From positions 1 to 21,280 of the IMG/VR virus record IMGVR_UViG_3300024518_003477: a stretch of 21,280 bases of DNA; one strand, 5' to 3'. Numbering within the stretch: position 1 is the first letter of the stretch; each line of letters starts with the position of its first letter. The notes under the pieces are model-generated. The model ran no database searches. It had not been told where the DNA came from and saw only the letters and a list, made by a program, of their open reading frames with translations. Positions 11,435-19,290 of this stretch are shown one piece after another. The position numbers and the translations under genes were made by a program. Origin of the DNA: a virus.

Positions 11435-13896
11435 GGGGTGTCAGTTGTCCAGGTGGGGGAGTTTTGAAGGCCGCCGGGATTGCCATATAGGACTTGTTTG
11501 ACGGAAATATTGTCAATGCTCCCTGCAAACGAACTTCCTTGAATGTAAAAGTTAGGTCCACTTAGCAAGGGGATCTGCTCGGTGTAAGTGCCATTTGCGT
11601 TTACCTGCGCTCCTGCGCTCGCCCCGCCTACATAAGCCCTCACAATCCCTGCACTGTAATTACTGACAGTATAAGTAACCTCATAAACAAGACCATCAAC
11701 GCTCAGGCCGGCGTCTTGGATGAGATAGCGCGGCGTTCCGGTCTCAGTCCCATCAGAGGTAGCTACACCATCGCCAATGCTCCACCCGGCCTGTACTGTC
11801 CAATCGGAATCTGTAGCAAAGTCACCATTGGTAATTCGCTCGCTGGGCGGCGCCAGGTTAATCCCAAAATCCCGGATGGTTGTCCCGCCGGGATTATCAA
11901 GATCCCCCATCCGGTACCACGCCACCGGGAGATGGCCGGACAAGTCGAAGGGGATTCCGCCATTGTAGATTTCCAGAATCTGGCCGGCCGTCAGGGCCCG
12001 GCTCCACAAGCCAACGGAATCAATCTGGCCATCGAAGTAATCGCCCGCCCCGGTCAGTGGTTCGCCTATGGTTGTGGTCCGGCTGGCCTGTTCCATCACA
12101 ATGGAAACGCTTTCCGTTCCGATGCTGGCGCCGTCCACAAATAGCGTGGCGGTGGCGCCGTCATAGGTCAACGCAACGTGATACCAGGTTCCATTGGACA
12201 TCCCATGAGCCTTGGAAATGCTATCGTTGCTGGCCCCGTTCCCAAAATTGCAGAACAGATTGGTGGCGCCTAGCTCAAATCGGTAGGCCTCATTGTAATC
12301 CGCTTGCCCTCTCGTGAACAGGTAATCCCAGTCAGTCAGGGCGTCAGGCTTTACCCACATCGCAATCGTGATGTTCGCCGGGTTGAGCGTGCTACTGGTG
12401 CCGAGGTCAACGTACTGATCGACGCCATCGAATTCGATGCTCCGGTTATTCCAAGAGGCATCCGCCGCCGGCACGCTTCGCTCAAAGGTAGGCGTATTGT
12501 ATAGGGTCAAATCGTCCGACTCAGATCCCATGTCCGTTACCGTGTAGCCCTCTCCCGCATTGTCCTCGCCCATCCGGAACCAGTGCTCCGGGCTCATCCC
12601 GTCCAGGGTGCCAGGTTTCCCGGCCCGGTAGATTTCATTCACCTGTGCGTTCGTCAGTTCACCATCGAACACAGCAAACTCGTCAAGGGAGCCTTCGTAA
12701 TACACAGAAGCTGCTCTCCCGATACGGAGTGCTGTGTCGTAGGCAGAAGCGGAACCAGAAACATTGCTGGAGTTGATGTCCTGAAGCACCCCATCGACAT
12801 ACCACTTGCTATTCAGAAGCGTATCGTGCTCCACATAAACAACGTGGTGGTGGAACGCATCGTCGTCCTGTGCCGCGTTGTCGTCCCACTTGACCCAGTA
12901 GGTTGAACCACTATACATGATGGGCAATCCAGAACCCCCATAGTTGAAAGAAAACGCTCCTTTACTAGCGTGTCCGTGGTCGAAGACCCCATTCGCTCCC
13001 GTCTCGTCGGACTTCGCCAAGAAGGAATAAGACTTGCTTGCCAAGGTAGCGTCGCCGGCGGATGCTCCGTATTGGTCCACCCCATCGAATCCCAAGGCCC
13101 AGTTGCTATAGTTCGGCGGGTTGTCCACGGTATAGGCCGGCTCGTTCTCCAGCGTCCCGTCATTGGATCCCGCCGCATCGGGCACGGTATCTCCCCCGCC
13201 CAGATTGATGTCTCCCATTCGCCACCAACTCACCAGGTCCGAGGAGTTGGCGTAGTCCCCGCGGCCATAGTTCAGATCGATGGGCCGGCCGGAATTGTAG
13301 ACGGCGGCCACGGCCTCGGCGGACAGGGCTACGTCCCAGACGGAGACTTCATCTACGTCTCCCGCCATGAAATAAAAATTTGCTGCGGCAGAGGAAACTG
13401 CTCCTATAAGGAAGTTTGTATCAGGGTTGGTTGCAGAGGCTTGTGTATAGGACATCGTGTCTCTAGCAATCCCATCCAAGTAATAGGTCGCAGTTCCCCC
13501 GTTAGCGACCATCGCGATGTGATGCCATTTGCCAACCGTGATGAAACTCGACAAGTCTGCCCCACTCCCCCCGAGATTGTTCGTGTCCTGCACTCCCATG
13601 CCTGCTCGTTGGTATGAAAACCCACAATAGAATCGTTTGTTGTTGTGGCACCCCATTATCTGATTATCCGCAAAGTCGTCCATCTTCACCCAGTAGGACA
13701 TCGTGGCATTCGTGTTGATGAAGTCGGGAATGAGGCCCGTGTCAACGTACTGATCGACGCCATTGAACGAGAGCGAATATTCATTCTCCGCGGCCGGCGG
13801 GAGGCCGTTCGGGAGGCGGGTGGCCAGCCGGGTGGCATTGCAAACGCCCGCCCGCTCTGGGCGCGGCCTCGATATGCGGCCGGCGAATTCTGACAT
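11431..13896 (-). CDS. Tail fibre / receptor-binding protein with three LamG-type modules
   Basis: This is the largest protein in the window (821 residues). Three concanavalin-A/LamG-like modules start at SLSFNGVDQYVDTG, ALGFDGVDQYGAS and SIEFDGVDQYVDLGTS. Each has a central W-H or W-Y-H strand (KWHHIAMVANGG, TWYHVALTYDGA) and an I-D-E-V/L-W-type ending (DEVSVWDVALS, DEFAVFDGELT, DSVGLWSRALT). Each module is followed by a W-R-M-G linker (SWWRMGD, HWFRMGE, AWYRMGD). The C-terminal 150 residues (NGDFATDSDWTVQAGWSIGDG...) resemble a carbohydrate-binding beta-sandwich. LamG modules commonly bind glycans, so this is likely the adhesion protein at the tail tip. It follows the tail-tip genes and precedes the lysis genes. 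Confidence 0.85.
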   Translation of the reverse strand: MSEFAGRISRPRPERAGVCNATRLATRLPNGLPPAAENEYSLSFNGVDQYVDTGLIPDFINTNATMSYWVKMDDFADNQIMGCHNNKRFYCGFSYQRAGMGVQDTNNLGGSGADLSSFITVGKWHHIAMVANGGTATYYLDGIARDTMSYTQASATNPDTNFLIGAVSSAAANFYFMAGDVDEVSVWDVALSAEAVAAVYNSGRPIDLNYGRGDYANSSDLVSWWRMGDINLGGGDTVPDAAGSNDGTLENEPAYTVDNPPNYSNWALGFDGVDQYGASAGDATLASKSYSFLAKSDETGANGVFDHGHASKGAFSFNYGGSGLPIMYSGSTYWVKWDDNAAQDDDAFHHHVVYVEHDTLLNSKWYVDGVLQDINSSNVSGSASAYDTALRIGRAASVYYEGSLDEFAVFDGELTNAQVNEIYRAGKPGTLDGMSPEHWFRMGEDNAGEGYTVTDMGSESDDLTLYNTPTFERSVPAADASWNNRSIEFDGVDQYVDLGTSSTLNPANITIAMWVKPDALTDWDYLFTRGQADYNEAYRFELGATNLFCNFGNGASNDSISKAHGMSNGTWYHVALTYDGATATLFVDGASIGTESVSIVMEQASRTTTIGEPLTGAGDYFDGQIDSVGLWSRALTAGQILEIYNGGIPFDLSGHLPVAWYRMGDLDNPGGTTIRDFGINLAPPSERITNGDFATDSDWTVQAGWSIGDGVATSDGTETGTPRYLIQDAGLSVDGLVYEVTYTVSNYSAGIVRAYVGGASAGAQVNANGTYTEQIPLLSGPNFYIQGSSFAGSIDNISVKQVLYGNPGGLQNSPTWTTDTP
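12406..13763. repeat. Internal DNA repeats in the fibre gene (modules 1 and 3)
   Basis: A 23-base sequence is identical at 12406-12428 and 13741-13763 (both begin GTCAACGTACTGATC). It encodes the GVDQYVD motif that opens LamG modules 3 and 1. The corresponding place in module 2 (near 13076) is diverged at both DNA and protein level. The identity suggests recent duplication or gene conversion between modules. Confidence 0.8.
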
Positions 13897-13899
13897 GGC

Positions 13900-14220
13900 C
13901 TATGTGGCGCGGCGTGAGACCAGGCCCGTGATGGTGATGTAGAAATCCGGGGCGGTCGAGCCGGTCACTTTATACCAGCACCGTCCCTCAGAGGAGGGAT
14001 TCGTGAAAACCTTCTGGGTATCCGCCGCCGTGATGGTTCCGCCTGGCAGGGCCGCGGTGGTGGAGGCGGAGTCGGAATCCCCGCTGATTGTGATGGTGGC
14101 GCCGCCCATGGTGCCCCCGGTGGGAATCCATACAGAGAATTCCTGGCCGGGCCGGATGCCGTCAATGACGGTATCCGCCACATCAGCGGTTATGTTTACA
14201 GTGAGGGGAGCGGTGGCCAT
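13900..14220 (-). CDS. Small beta-rich structural protein
   Basis: This 106-residue protein is rich in Thr, Ser, Gly and Ala with alternating hydrophobic residues (APLTVNITADVADTVIDGI, FSVWIPTGGTMGGATITIS, FYITITGLVSRRAT), as expected of a small beta sandwich such as a fibre base, decoration or tip protein. It starts at ATG 14220, three bases after the stop of the previous gene, and ends three bases before the fibre-gene start. It could connect the fibre to the tail tip. No specific family is recognised. Confidence 0.72.
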   Translation of the reverse strand: MATAPLTVNITADVADTVIDGIRPGQEFSVWIPTGGTMGGATITISGDSDSASTTAALPGGTITAADTQKVFTNPSSEGRCWYKVTGSTAPDFYITITGLVSRRAT

Positions 14221-14223
14221 GGT

Positions 14224-14769
14224 TTAAGCTGATTTAGCGCAATATGTGACTGTGACGGTGTCGCCAACGGCGGAGGCATGGGCCTCCCAGGTGAATTCCA
14301 AATTCGCTGGCGTGCCAGAGAAGCCCCCAGGAGGGGCCAGGAAGAGGGTGGTGAAGCCCGGCTGCATCTGGGGGATGTCCGGGGCGAAATTCGCACTAGA
14401 CGCCAGAGCGATGTATTTATCGTTCGCTGCGCCCACCTCCACTAGAAATCCGTAAACGTCTCCAGTGGTTATGGCCGGGATGTCAACGCCTTCATAGTCC
14501 TTCGCTGCAAGGTCCGCGATTTCCGATGTCCATCGCGTGACCCATGGTGTTCCCGTGTCCTGGGTGACGGCGCCTGTGGTGCCGTTCAAGGTCGCGACAT
14601 CGCCGGAGGCGGTCGCGGTCAGTTCCACCCGGTATAGGATGTCCGCGCCGGCATAGGAGACTCTTTGCTGGGTCCTTCCGATGCGGCGCTTGTTCGTGCC
14701 CGCGAGGGAAATCGGCGTAGCGTCTCCAAAGACTCCGTAATTCGCCTGGACATCTGACAGCGTGGACAT
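14224..14769 (-). CDS. Tail-associated beta-rich protein
   Basis: This 181-residue protein is rich in Thr, Ala, Gly and Val and mostly beta in appearance (RVSYAGADILYRVELTATAS, GDVYGFLVEVGAANDKYIAL, ANLEFTWEAHASAVGDTVTV with a TYCAKSA end). It is likely a virion protein of the tail tip or fibre base, judged by its place between tail-tip genes and the fibre gene. It starts at ATG 14769 after a 46-base gap that contains an AGACTT/AAGTCT inverted repeat but no convincing promoter. Confidence 0.7.
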   Translation of the reverse strand: MSTLSDVQANYGVFGDATPISLAGTNKRRIGRTQQRVSYAGADILYRVELTATASGDVATLNGTTGAVTQDTGTPWVTRWTSEIADLAAKDYEGVDIPAITTGDVYGFLVEVGAANDKYIALASSANFAPDIPQMQPGFTTLFLAPPGGFSGTPANLEFTWEAHASAVGDTVTVTYCAKSA

Positions 14770-14815
14770 GGTTTAGACTTAACCGCTTTAGTGAATTCTT
14801 ACAAGTCTGAACTAA

Positions 14816-15676
14816 TCAGAGGGTGATGGTTGTATTAGTGGTGGGACTGGTCAAAAGGCCATCCTTAAAGACCAGAGTTCCCTTCACACTGTAGCCATCA
14901 GAAAACTCTATCGTGACATCATTCCCGTTCCCCTCGATCCGGATTTCGTCAGTTCCCACCTGGGAAATATTGATCTGGTGGTCACTGGCCCTCTCTATCA
15001 GAGAGCGGAGGCGCTTCTTATCTGTGGGGGCGTAGTAATCCTTATAGATTTTCTCCCCGGATCCGACATTCTCCAAGGCATTCCAGCCCGCTTTCCACCA
15101 GAAATTCCCCCGCCAGCCGGCACGGGAGATGGAAGCCAGGCCATCCACCGTCTCCACTTGGCCGAGAAGAACGTAGTAATCTCCATCTGTAGCGCCAGAA
15201 TCGTTCCCGTCCGGAAGGACGTTGAAGGTGGAGGCCTGGGCGGATCCCAGCGCGACGATTTCGGCCGATATGCCGGCGGATAACTCCTTGATTTCCCCCT
15301 GGCCGTCAGTCTCAAAGTGAAGGTAAATGAAATCCCCCAGGTCAATATCCAAATCCGGCGCCGTGGAGGCAGAGAGAGCGGTGGCGCCTATGTAAATTTC
15401 ATGCTCCGTAATGGGCCCGGTCCCCGGACTGACTGGGTAGAGTTCGTAGAGGTATCCCGGCCGCCACTGGACCTTCCATTGCCCGGACTCCTTCCGGAGA
15501 TACATCGGAGTCAGCGGGCAATAGGGGCCGGCGTGATACCGCGGGCCCTCCTCTTGCGAGCCCCGGTCCCGTAGGCCCAGAACCGCGGAGCGCACATCCT
15601 TAGAGAAGCTCTCCAGGGCCCTATCCCCTAGAACTACTCCCGGCGGGCGGATAGGCTGTTCTGATTTGAGCGGCAT
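14816..15676 (-). CDS. Tail tip / baseplate-like protein
   Basis: This 286-residue protein lies two genes after the tape measure. It begins with a basic polar segment (MPLKSEQPIRPPGVVLGDRALESFSKDVRSAVLG) and has a beta-rich core (TPMYLRKESGQWKVQWRPGY, HEIYIGATALSASTAPDLDI, LGDFIYLHFETDGQGEIKEL). It ends with a repetitive beta segment (EIRIEGNGNDVTIEFSDGYS, then VKGTLVFKDG). This suits a tail-tip or fibre-attachment protein, but I recognise no named domain. It starts five bases after the previous stop. Confidence 0.72.
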   Translation of the reverse strand: MPLKSEQPIRPPGVVLGDRALESFSKDVRSAVLGLRDRGSQEEGPRYHAGPYCPLTPMYLRKESGQWKVQWRPGYLYELYPVSPGTGPITEHEIYIGATALSASTAPDLDIDLGDFIYLHFETDGQGEIKELSAGISAEIVALGSAQASTFNVLPDGNDSGATDGDYYVLLGQVETVDGLASISRAGWRGNFWWKAGWNALENVGSGEKIYKDYYAPTDKKRLRSLIERASDHQINISQVGTDEIRIEGNGNDVTIEFSDGYSVKGTLVFKDGLLTSPTTNTTITL

Positions 15677-15680
15677 CTAA

Positions 15681-16553
15681 TCAGGGAAGTTCCAGGTAGA
15701 TATCGGCAGACCATCCGCCGCGGTCCGACAATTCCCATTCCTTGGTGTGCCTGAATTTGAGGCCTTCCTGCTCCTGGGTGGCGTTCACCAGCATCCAGTC
15801 GCGGTCTCCATCTATCGCCGGCGGATCCCCGTCTGGGATGTCGATGTATCCCAGGTTATTCACCTCGGCGGGTTTGAGCGGCACGGTGGAATCCCAGGTC
15901 TTTTCCCAGGTGAAGGTGGGGAATTTGTAGGTATGGTAGCCCTTGGAGATGAGGCGGGCAAATGTCTCGGCATCCCCGGCGGATGGTTGGGTGGGGAGCG
16001 GCCGCCAGGTAACGTGGGATTGCTCGTCTATGTACTTGGAGCAAACCATCGCCCCGCCACCCAGCGGATCAGACCATTCATATACGCCATTCAGGAGGGA
16101 TGAAAGGATTCCTAGATCATCATCGGAGGCCGCTGAGACGGCGAGCACAGCCGGATGGAGTAGGATGCTTCGCTCTGTGACTCCGCCACGGAGGGTATAG
16201 GTGGGAACCGGCTCCGGGACATCCTCCTCATCCGGATCGGTCCCCTGTCCGCTGGGCCCGGTATATCCCGCAAACTTCACAGAAATCACCGTGTAATCTC
16301 CCGCGATATGCTTCACCCGGGGAATGGAAGCCAGCCCCAGGAAGCGCCAGAATCCCTCTATCTCCGGATAAAGGTCTTCGATGGGGCGATTAATGCGGAA
16401 ATCGTCCTGGAATGTCTCCAGGTCGAGAGTATCCCGGGCGATGGTGAAGGATTGAGTGGCAGTCCAGCCGCCCTCCTTGTCCTGTTGCGCCGCGAAATCG
16501 GGCTGGGGAACCCAGTCCCCCGCCTCAGGCGGTCCATATCTCGTGTATGCCAT
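15681..16553 (-). CDS. Distal tail / tail-hub-like protein
   Basis: This 290-residue protein is the first gene after the tape measure, the place of the distal tail or tail-hub protein in siphoviruses. It is rich in Trp, Tyr and Pro (MAYTRYGPPEAGDWVPQPDF, YPEIEGFWRFLGLASIPRV, SHVTWRPLPTQPSAGDAETF), has an acidic linker (GTDPDEEDVPEPVPTYTLRG), and ends with KEWELSDRGGWSADIYLELP, a typical strand-rich virion ending. The start ATG at 16553 comes three bases after the tape measure stop (TAGACCATG) without a Shine-Dalgarno sequence, so coupling is likely. Assignment is by synteny. Confidence 0.72.
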   Translation of the reverse strand: MAYTRYGPPEAGDWVPQPDFAAQQDKEGGWTATQSFTIARDTLDLETFQDDFRINRPIEDLYPEIEGFWRFLGLASIPRVKHIAGDYTVISVKFAGYTGPSGQGTDPDEEDVPEPVPTYTLRGGVTERSILLHPAVLAVSAASDDDLGILSSLLNGVYEWSDPLGGGAMVCSKYIDEQSHVTWRPLPTQPSAGDAETFARLISKGYHTYKFPTFTWEKTWDSTVPLKPAEVNNLGYIDIPDGDPPAIDGDRDWMLVNATQEQEGLKFRHTKEWELSDRGGWSADIYLELP

Positions 16554-16556
16554 GGT

Positions 16557-17861
16557 CTATTGGTATTTCAGGTCTAACCACTTGTCCTCAATCATTGGCC
16601 CTCCCCAGGCCTTCAGCCAGCCGGGGGCGTCTTTCAATCTCTCGTTCCTTATCCCCTTCAATTCCGCAATAACCTCGTCCAATTTATCGCCAGACCCGAA
16701 TTCCCCGGCCCACATCTTTTGGAAGTCTCCAAAGTCGAACAAATCCGCCATGGGTTGCTCCATTCCTTTCCAGATTCCCATCGTCGCGTTCCTAACTCCC
16801 GGCTGAAGGCCCCCCATGAATTTCCCCAGCGTGGTATCCTCGTAAAACCACCGCGTCTTTTCCTGCATTATTTTGGGGAGAATGCCGCCCATGAAAGTCC
16901 CTATGGCTTGGGTGAAAACGCCAGCGCCAATCTCAGCCAGCTTCTGGAAAAGGAAAGTAACCTGCAATTCCAGGAGTTTTGTATTCCCCTGAATTGCCTG
17001 GCCAATCCCTAAGCCGATAGCGTCCCCTAGTTTCTTGGCGCCCTCTATCATCTCCGGAATTTTCCTGTTCATCGCGTCAATTCCAAAGACAAGGCCCTTG
17101 TTTATTCCCTCCCCGAAAGCAATCTGGAGCATTTCAAAATGCCCCTTCATGGTGGAGACTTTGCCCACAACGGACTGGGAGAAATCTTCCATTGCCCCCT
17201 TGCTCCGACTCAGGCCCCGCTGAATCATTTCAAGGGCCTCCGCGGAATCCAGCCAGCCCTTTTCCCCTTTCTTGGCGGCATCGAATAGAGACTTCATTTC
17301 CCCCTTAACGTCTGCGCTCAGGATGCCTAGTTTCATCAGTTGATTAGACGCCTCCCCTAGTTCTCCTCCCTTAGTTAGCGCCTGGAATAGCAGTCCAACA
17401 TTTGTGGCGACCATCTCCAAATCCTCCCCCGTCGAGGCGGAGGCATCCGCCACCATGGTGAGACCTTCCCCAATCGCCGCCGTATCGCCGGCCAACGCCT
17501 GGAGAACTTTACTGGCCCGCATCAATTCGCCCGGCTCGAAAGGCGTTTTGATGGAGAATTCCTGAATGTCCTTCAATCGCTTGGCGGCCGCATCGGCGCT
17601 TCCCATGATGGAAGTAAACCCGAGCGCCATCTTCTCAAAATCCGCGGCCGCCCGGCTGGAATCCTTGATAAACTTAATCCCGGCGAATACCCCCATGGCC
17701 GCGGTGGCCGCGCCTATCCCGGTGGCGAGCTTCAGGCCCTTGCCGGCCAGGCGCCCCATGGAGCGGTTCAGCCGTTTGGCGCTTCGGCCGATATTGGCCA
17801 GCCCTCGCTCGGCGGCGGTACTATCCAATCCGACCTTAATTTTGAATCCAGAGGAAGGCAT
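16557..17861 (-). CDS. Tape measure protein (short)
   Basis: This 434-residue protein sets tail length and is ejected ahead of DNA. It starts with a basic region (SSGFKIKVGLDSTAAERGLA, then RSAKRLNRSMGRLAGKGLK) and a hydrophobic segment (ATGIGAATAAMGVFAGIKFI, about 46-65). The conserved tape-measure N-terminal domain follows (ADFEKMALGFTSIMGSADAA, IKTPFEPGELMRASKVLQAL, TKGGELGEASNQLMKLGI). A second hydrophobic region lies near residues 290-350. At about 0.15 nm per residue it would imply a tail near 65 nm, short for a siphovirus. It overlaps the chaperone frame upstream by 94 bases. Confidence 0.92.
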   Translation of the reverse strand: MPSSGFKIKVGLDSTAAERGLANIGRSAKRLNRSMGRLAGKGLKLATGIGAATAAMGVFAGIKFIKDSSRAAADFEKMALGFTSIMGSADAAAKRLKDIQEFSIKTPFEPGELMRASKVLQALAGDTAAIGEGLTMVADASASTGEDLEMVATNVGLLFQALTKGGELGEASNQLMKLGILSADVKGEMKSLFDAAKKGEKGWLDSAEALEMIQRGLSRSKGAMEDFSQSVVGKVSTMKGHFEMLQIAFGEGINKGLVFGIDAMNRKIPEMIEGAKKLGDAIGLGIGQAIQGNTKLLELQVTFLFQKLAEIGAGVFTQAIGTFMGGILPKIMQEKTRWFYEDTTLGKFMGGLQPGVRNATMGIWKGMEQPMADLFDFGDFQKMWAGEFGSGDKLDEVIAELKGIRNERLKDAPGWLKAWGGPMIEDKWLDLKYQ

Positions 17862-18088
17862 GGCGCAGTGTTTAACCTATCTAAGGCATTTCGTAAAGTC
17901 TCCCGCTCCTCTTGGAGCAGGTGGGCCCATTCCAGCTTGGCGCCGTTCGATATCGCCGAGCATCCCACTATCTGGACCAGGAGACAAAAGTGCATCTCCC
18001 GGATATCCGAGAGGGAGAGCCCGGCGGCCAGGCCGGCCGCAATCCATCGGGCCCGGAATGGGAACCGGATTTCGCCCCCTACCGTCAC
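17768..18088 (-). CDS. Second tail-assembly chaperone (gpT-like, probable)
   Basis: This 106-residue frame begins at GTG 18088, overlapping the stop of the previous gene (GTGA), and has a good AGGAG seven bases upstream. The product has a helical core (IAAGLAAGLSLSDIREMHFC, GAKLEWAHLLQEERETLRNA) and a less structured C-terminal tail read through the first 94 bases of the tape measure gene in another frame. Position just before the tape measure is that of the lambda gpT or GT extension. I see no clear slippery heptamer at the end of the first chaperone, so re-initiation seems more likely than frameshifting. Confidence 0.6.
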   Translation of the reverse strand: MTVGGEIRFPFRARWIAAGLAAGLSLSDIREMHFCLLVQIVGCSAISNGAKLEWAHLLQEERETLRNALDRLNTAPCLPLDSKLRSDWIVPPPSEGWPISAEAPNG

Positions 18089-18447
18089 CCGTCATCTCCT
18101 GCTAGCTTGGTGGCGGAGGCGGTCATTGCCGCCAGGTCCAGTTGGAAGCCGGCCGTGAATTCCTCGCCGGCCGCCAGGGAAAGCTCCCCCAGTCCCCTCT
18201 CGGTAGCCCGGACCCGCAAGAACTCGAAATCCGGATCGACGGTAGGGGCCTCTTCATTGCTCATCTGATAGATGGCCATGGCAACAAGGGTCTGGTCTGC
18301 TGCGGTGGGTGACTCCTCGGCGGCCTCCAGCTTGGCCCATACCGCCTGGAGCAGGCTCTGGCGCTCCAAATTCAGCGGGTGAAATGTGATGCCCTCGATT
18401 TCTCCTCCTCTCCAATAACTATTTTGGACTGTTTCTCTGGTTGTCAT
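18085..18447 (-). CDS. Tail-assembly chaperone (gpG-like)
   Basis: This 120-residue protein begins MTTRETVQNSYWRGGEIEGITFHPLN and continues with a helical domain (ERQSLLQAVWAKLEAAEESP, ADQTLVAMAIYQMSNEE) and an Ala-rich end (FQLDLAAMTASATKLAGDDG). It is soluble, acidic and the right length for the first tail chaperone, which coats the tape measure until the tail tube polymerises. It overlaps the previous stop (ATGA, with AGGA upstream) and is followed by a frame-shifted partner and then the tape measure, the usual G-T-tape order. Confidence 0.7.
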   Translation of the reverse strand: MTTRETVQNSYWRGGEIEGITFHPLNLERQSLLQAVWAKLEAAEESPTAADQTLVAMAIYQMSNEEAPTVDPDFEFLRVRATERGLGELSLAAGEEFTAGFQLDLAAMTASATKLAGDDG

Positions 18448-18845
18448 ATTCCTATTTTTGCCAGGATCGTTTCCTGGGTGGACCGCTGGCTCGCCGGATC
18501 AATTACCGCCTTAGATTTCCCCCGCTGAATGATGTATTTCGGGGCGTTCTTGCTGCACCTCTCCCGCAAATGGGCCCGGTTCTTCAGCATGATCATGATG
18601 TAGGACCAGGGATGGCGCGGATGTTTGGCATTGAATGCGTCTGGATCCGCCCAGGCCGCTATCAAATCCACCGTTCGCTCCCCTGATTCCGTAGTCCTAT
18701 CCAGGAAATGCCAGTTGAAAAACCGCCGGCCGTCCACATCGAAATGGTCCTCGAAACCCCGCGGATCGGGGGGGACATCATAGGCCACTAGCGCGGCCGC
18801 CAGGCTAATATCCTGGACGGTTAGGGTCTTGGCGAATCTTTCCAT
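18444..18845 (-). CDS. Hypothetical protein between major tail protein and chaperones
   Basis: This 133-residue protein is unusual in aromatic content and charge: DVPPDPRGFEDHFDVDGRRF, FNWHFLDRTTESGERTVDLI, then HPRHPWSYIMIMLKNRAHLR and a basic end (KYIIQRGKSKAVIDPASQRS). The HPxHPxxYI...LxNR pattern may define a family, but I cannot name it. Its place, after the major tail gene and coupled by ATGA to the first chaperone, points to tail assembly. The start is ATG 18845 in a 36-base gap; no Shine-Dalgarno sequence is seen. Confidence 0.7.
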   Translation of the reverse strand: MERFAKTLTVQDISLAAALVAYDVPPDPRGFEDHFDVDGRRFFNWHFLDRTTESGERTVDLIAAWADPDAFNAKHPRHPWSYIMIMLKNRAHLRERCSKNAPKYIIQRGKSKAVIDPASQRSTQETILAKIGI

Positions 18846-18881
18846 GGGGCGCCGGATTCAGGCTGGCCCGCCGGGTTGAGT

Positions 18882-19256
18882 TTACAGCGTCAGATTGATG
18901 TATCCGCGGGCCTCAAATGAGCCGGTTTCCCATCCTTGATTCGTCCGTTCCAAGGTGGCGGAGTGGACAAGAAAATCAGAAACGCCTGTGATGCCTTTCA
19001 TGGCAGTATTAGCAATCACGCCCATGGCGCTCCCGATGGTCACGCCGAGAGTGGCGGCCGTAACCGTCACGCCATTTGCGGAAAAAGTGGCAGTCTCATT
19101 GCCGCTCGAAACTCCATTCACTTCGCCCTGATGGTCCAGAACTTCCACGATGTCCTCGCTAGTAGCAAGGGTAGCGGATGCAATGAAAATACCCAAATCG
19201 GTTTCCTCATCAGCCAGGCCTCTGAATCCGCCGTCGCCATAAGTCGTCTGTGCCAT
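18882..19256 (-). CDS. Major tail (tube) protein, probable
   Basis: This 124-residue protein begins MAQTTYGDGGFRGLADEETDLGIFIAS and is rich in Ala, Thr, Ser and Val with alternating hydrophobic residues (ETATFSANGVTVTAATLGVT, MGVIANTAMKGITGVSDFLV). It ends GSFEARGYINLTL, like a tube-forming beta protein. It is small for the family, but it lies between the tail-terminator-like gene and the chaperones, where the tube gene is expected. An A+T-rich gap with promoter-like elements precedes it, in keeping with high expression. AGGG lies directly before the ATG. Confidence 0.72.
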   Translation of the reverse strand: MAQTTYGDGGFRGLADEETDLGIFIASATLATSEDIVEVLDHQGEVNGVSSGNETATFSANGVTVTAATLGVTIGSAMGVIANTAMKGITGVSDFLVHSATLERTNQGWETGSFEARGYINLTL

Positions 19257-19262
19257 CCCTAA

Positions 19263-19290
19263 TAGATACGGAATACAATCAAGAAATCAA
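19263..19290 (-). promoter_or_regulatory. Candidate promoter before the major tail gene
   Basis: The 30-base gap before the major tail gene is markedly A+T-rich compared with its surroundings. On the minus strand it has TTGATT (19285-19290) and TATCTA (19263-19268) separated by 16 bases, and a second TTGATT at 19277-19282. The matches are moderate, and the -35 overlaps the end of the preceding gene. It may boost tail-tube expression. Confidence 0.33.

Noticed and set aside
12970-13617. Plus-strand frame of 215 codons opposite the fibre gene
   Set aside because: It is antisense to the LamG modules, whose conserved motifs show that the minus strand is coding; no domain is seen in the plus frame.
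14770-14815. AGACTT/AAGTCT inverted repeat and a TTGTAA-TAAGTC pair as promoter or terminator
   Set aside because: The stem is only 6 bp with a 22-base loop, and the promoter match is three of six at the -10, too weak to report as a feature.
17877-18095. Minus-strand 72-codon frame starting at ATG 18095
   Set aside because: It shares the AGGAG region with the GTG-started chaperone frame, but its product is Pro/Gly/Arg-rich low-complexity sequence typical of a shadow frame.
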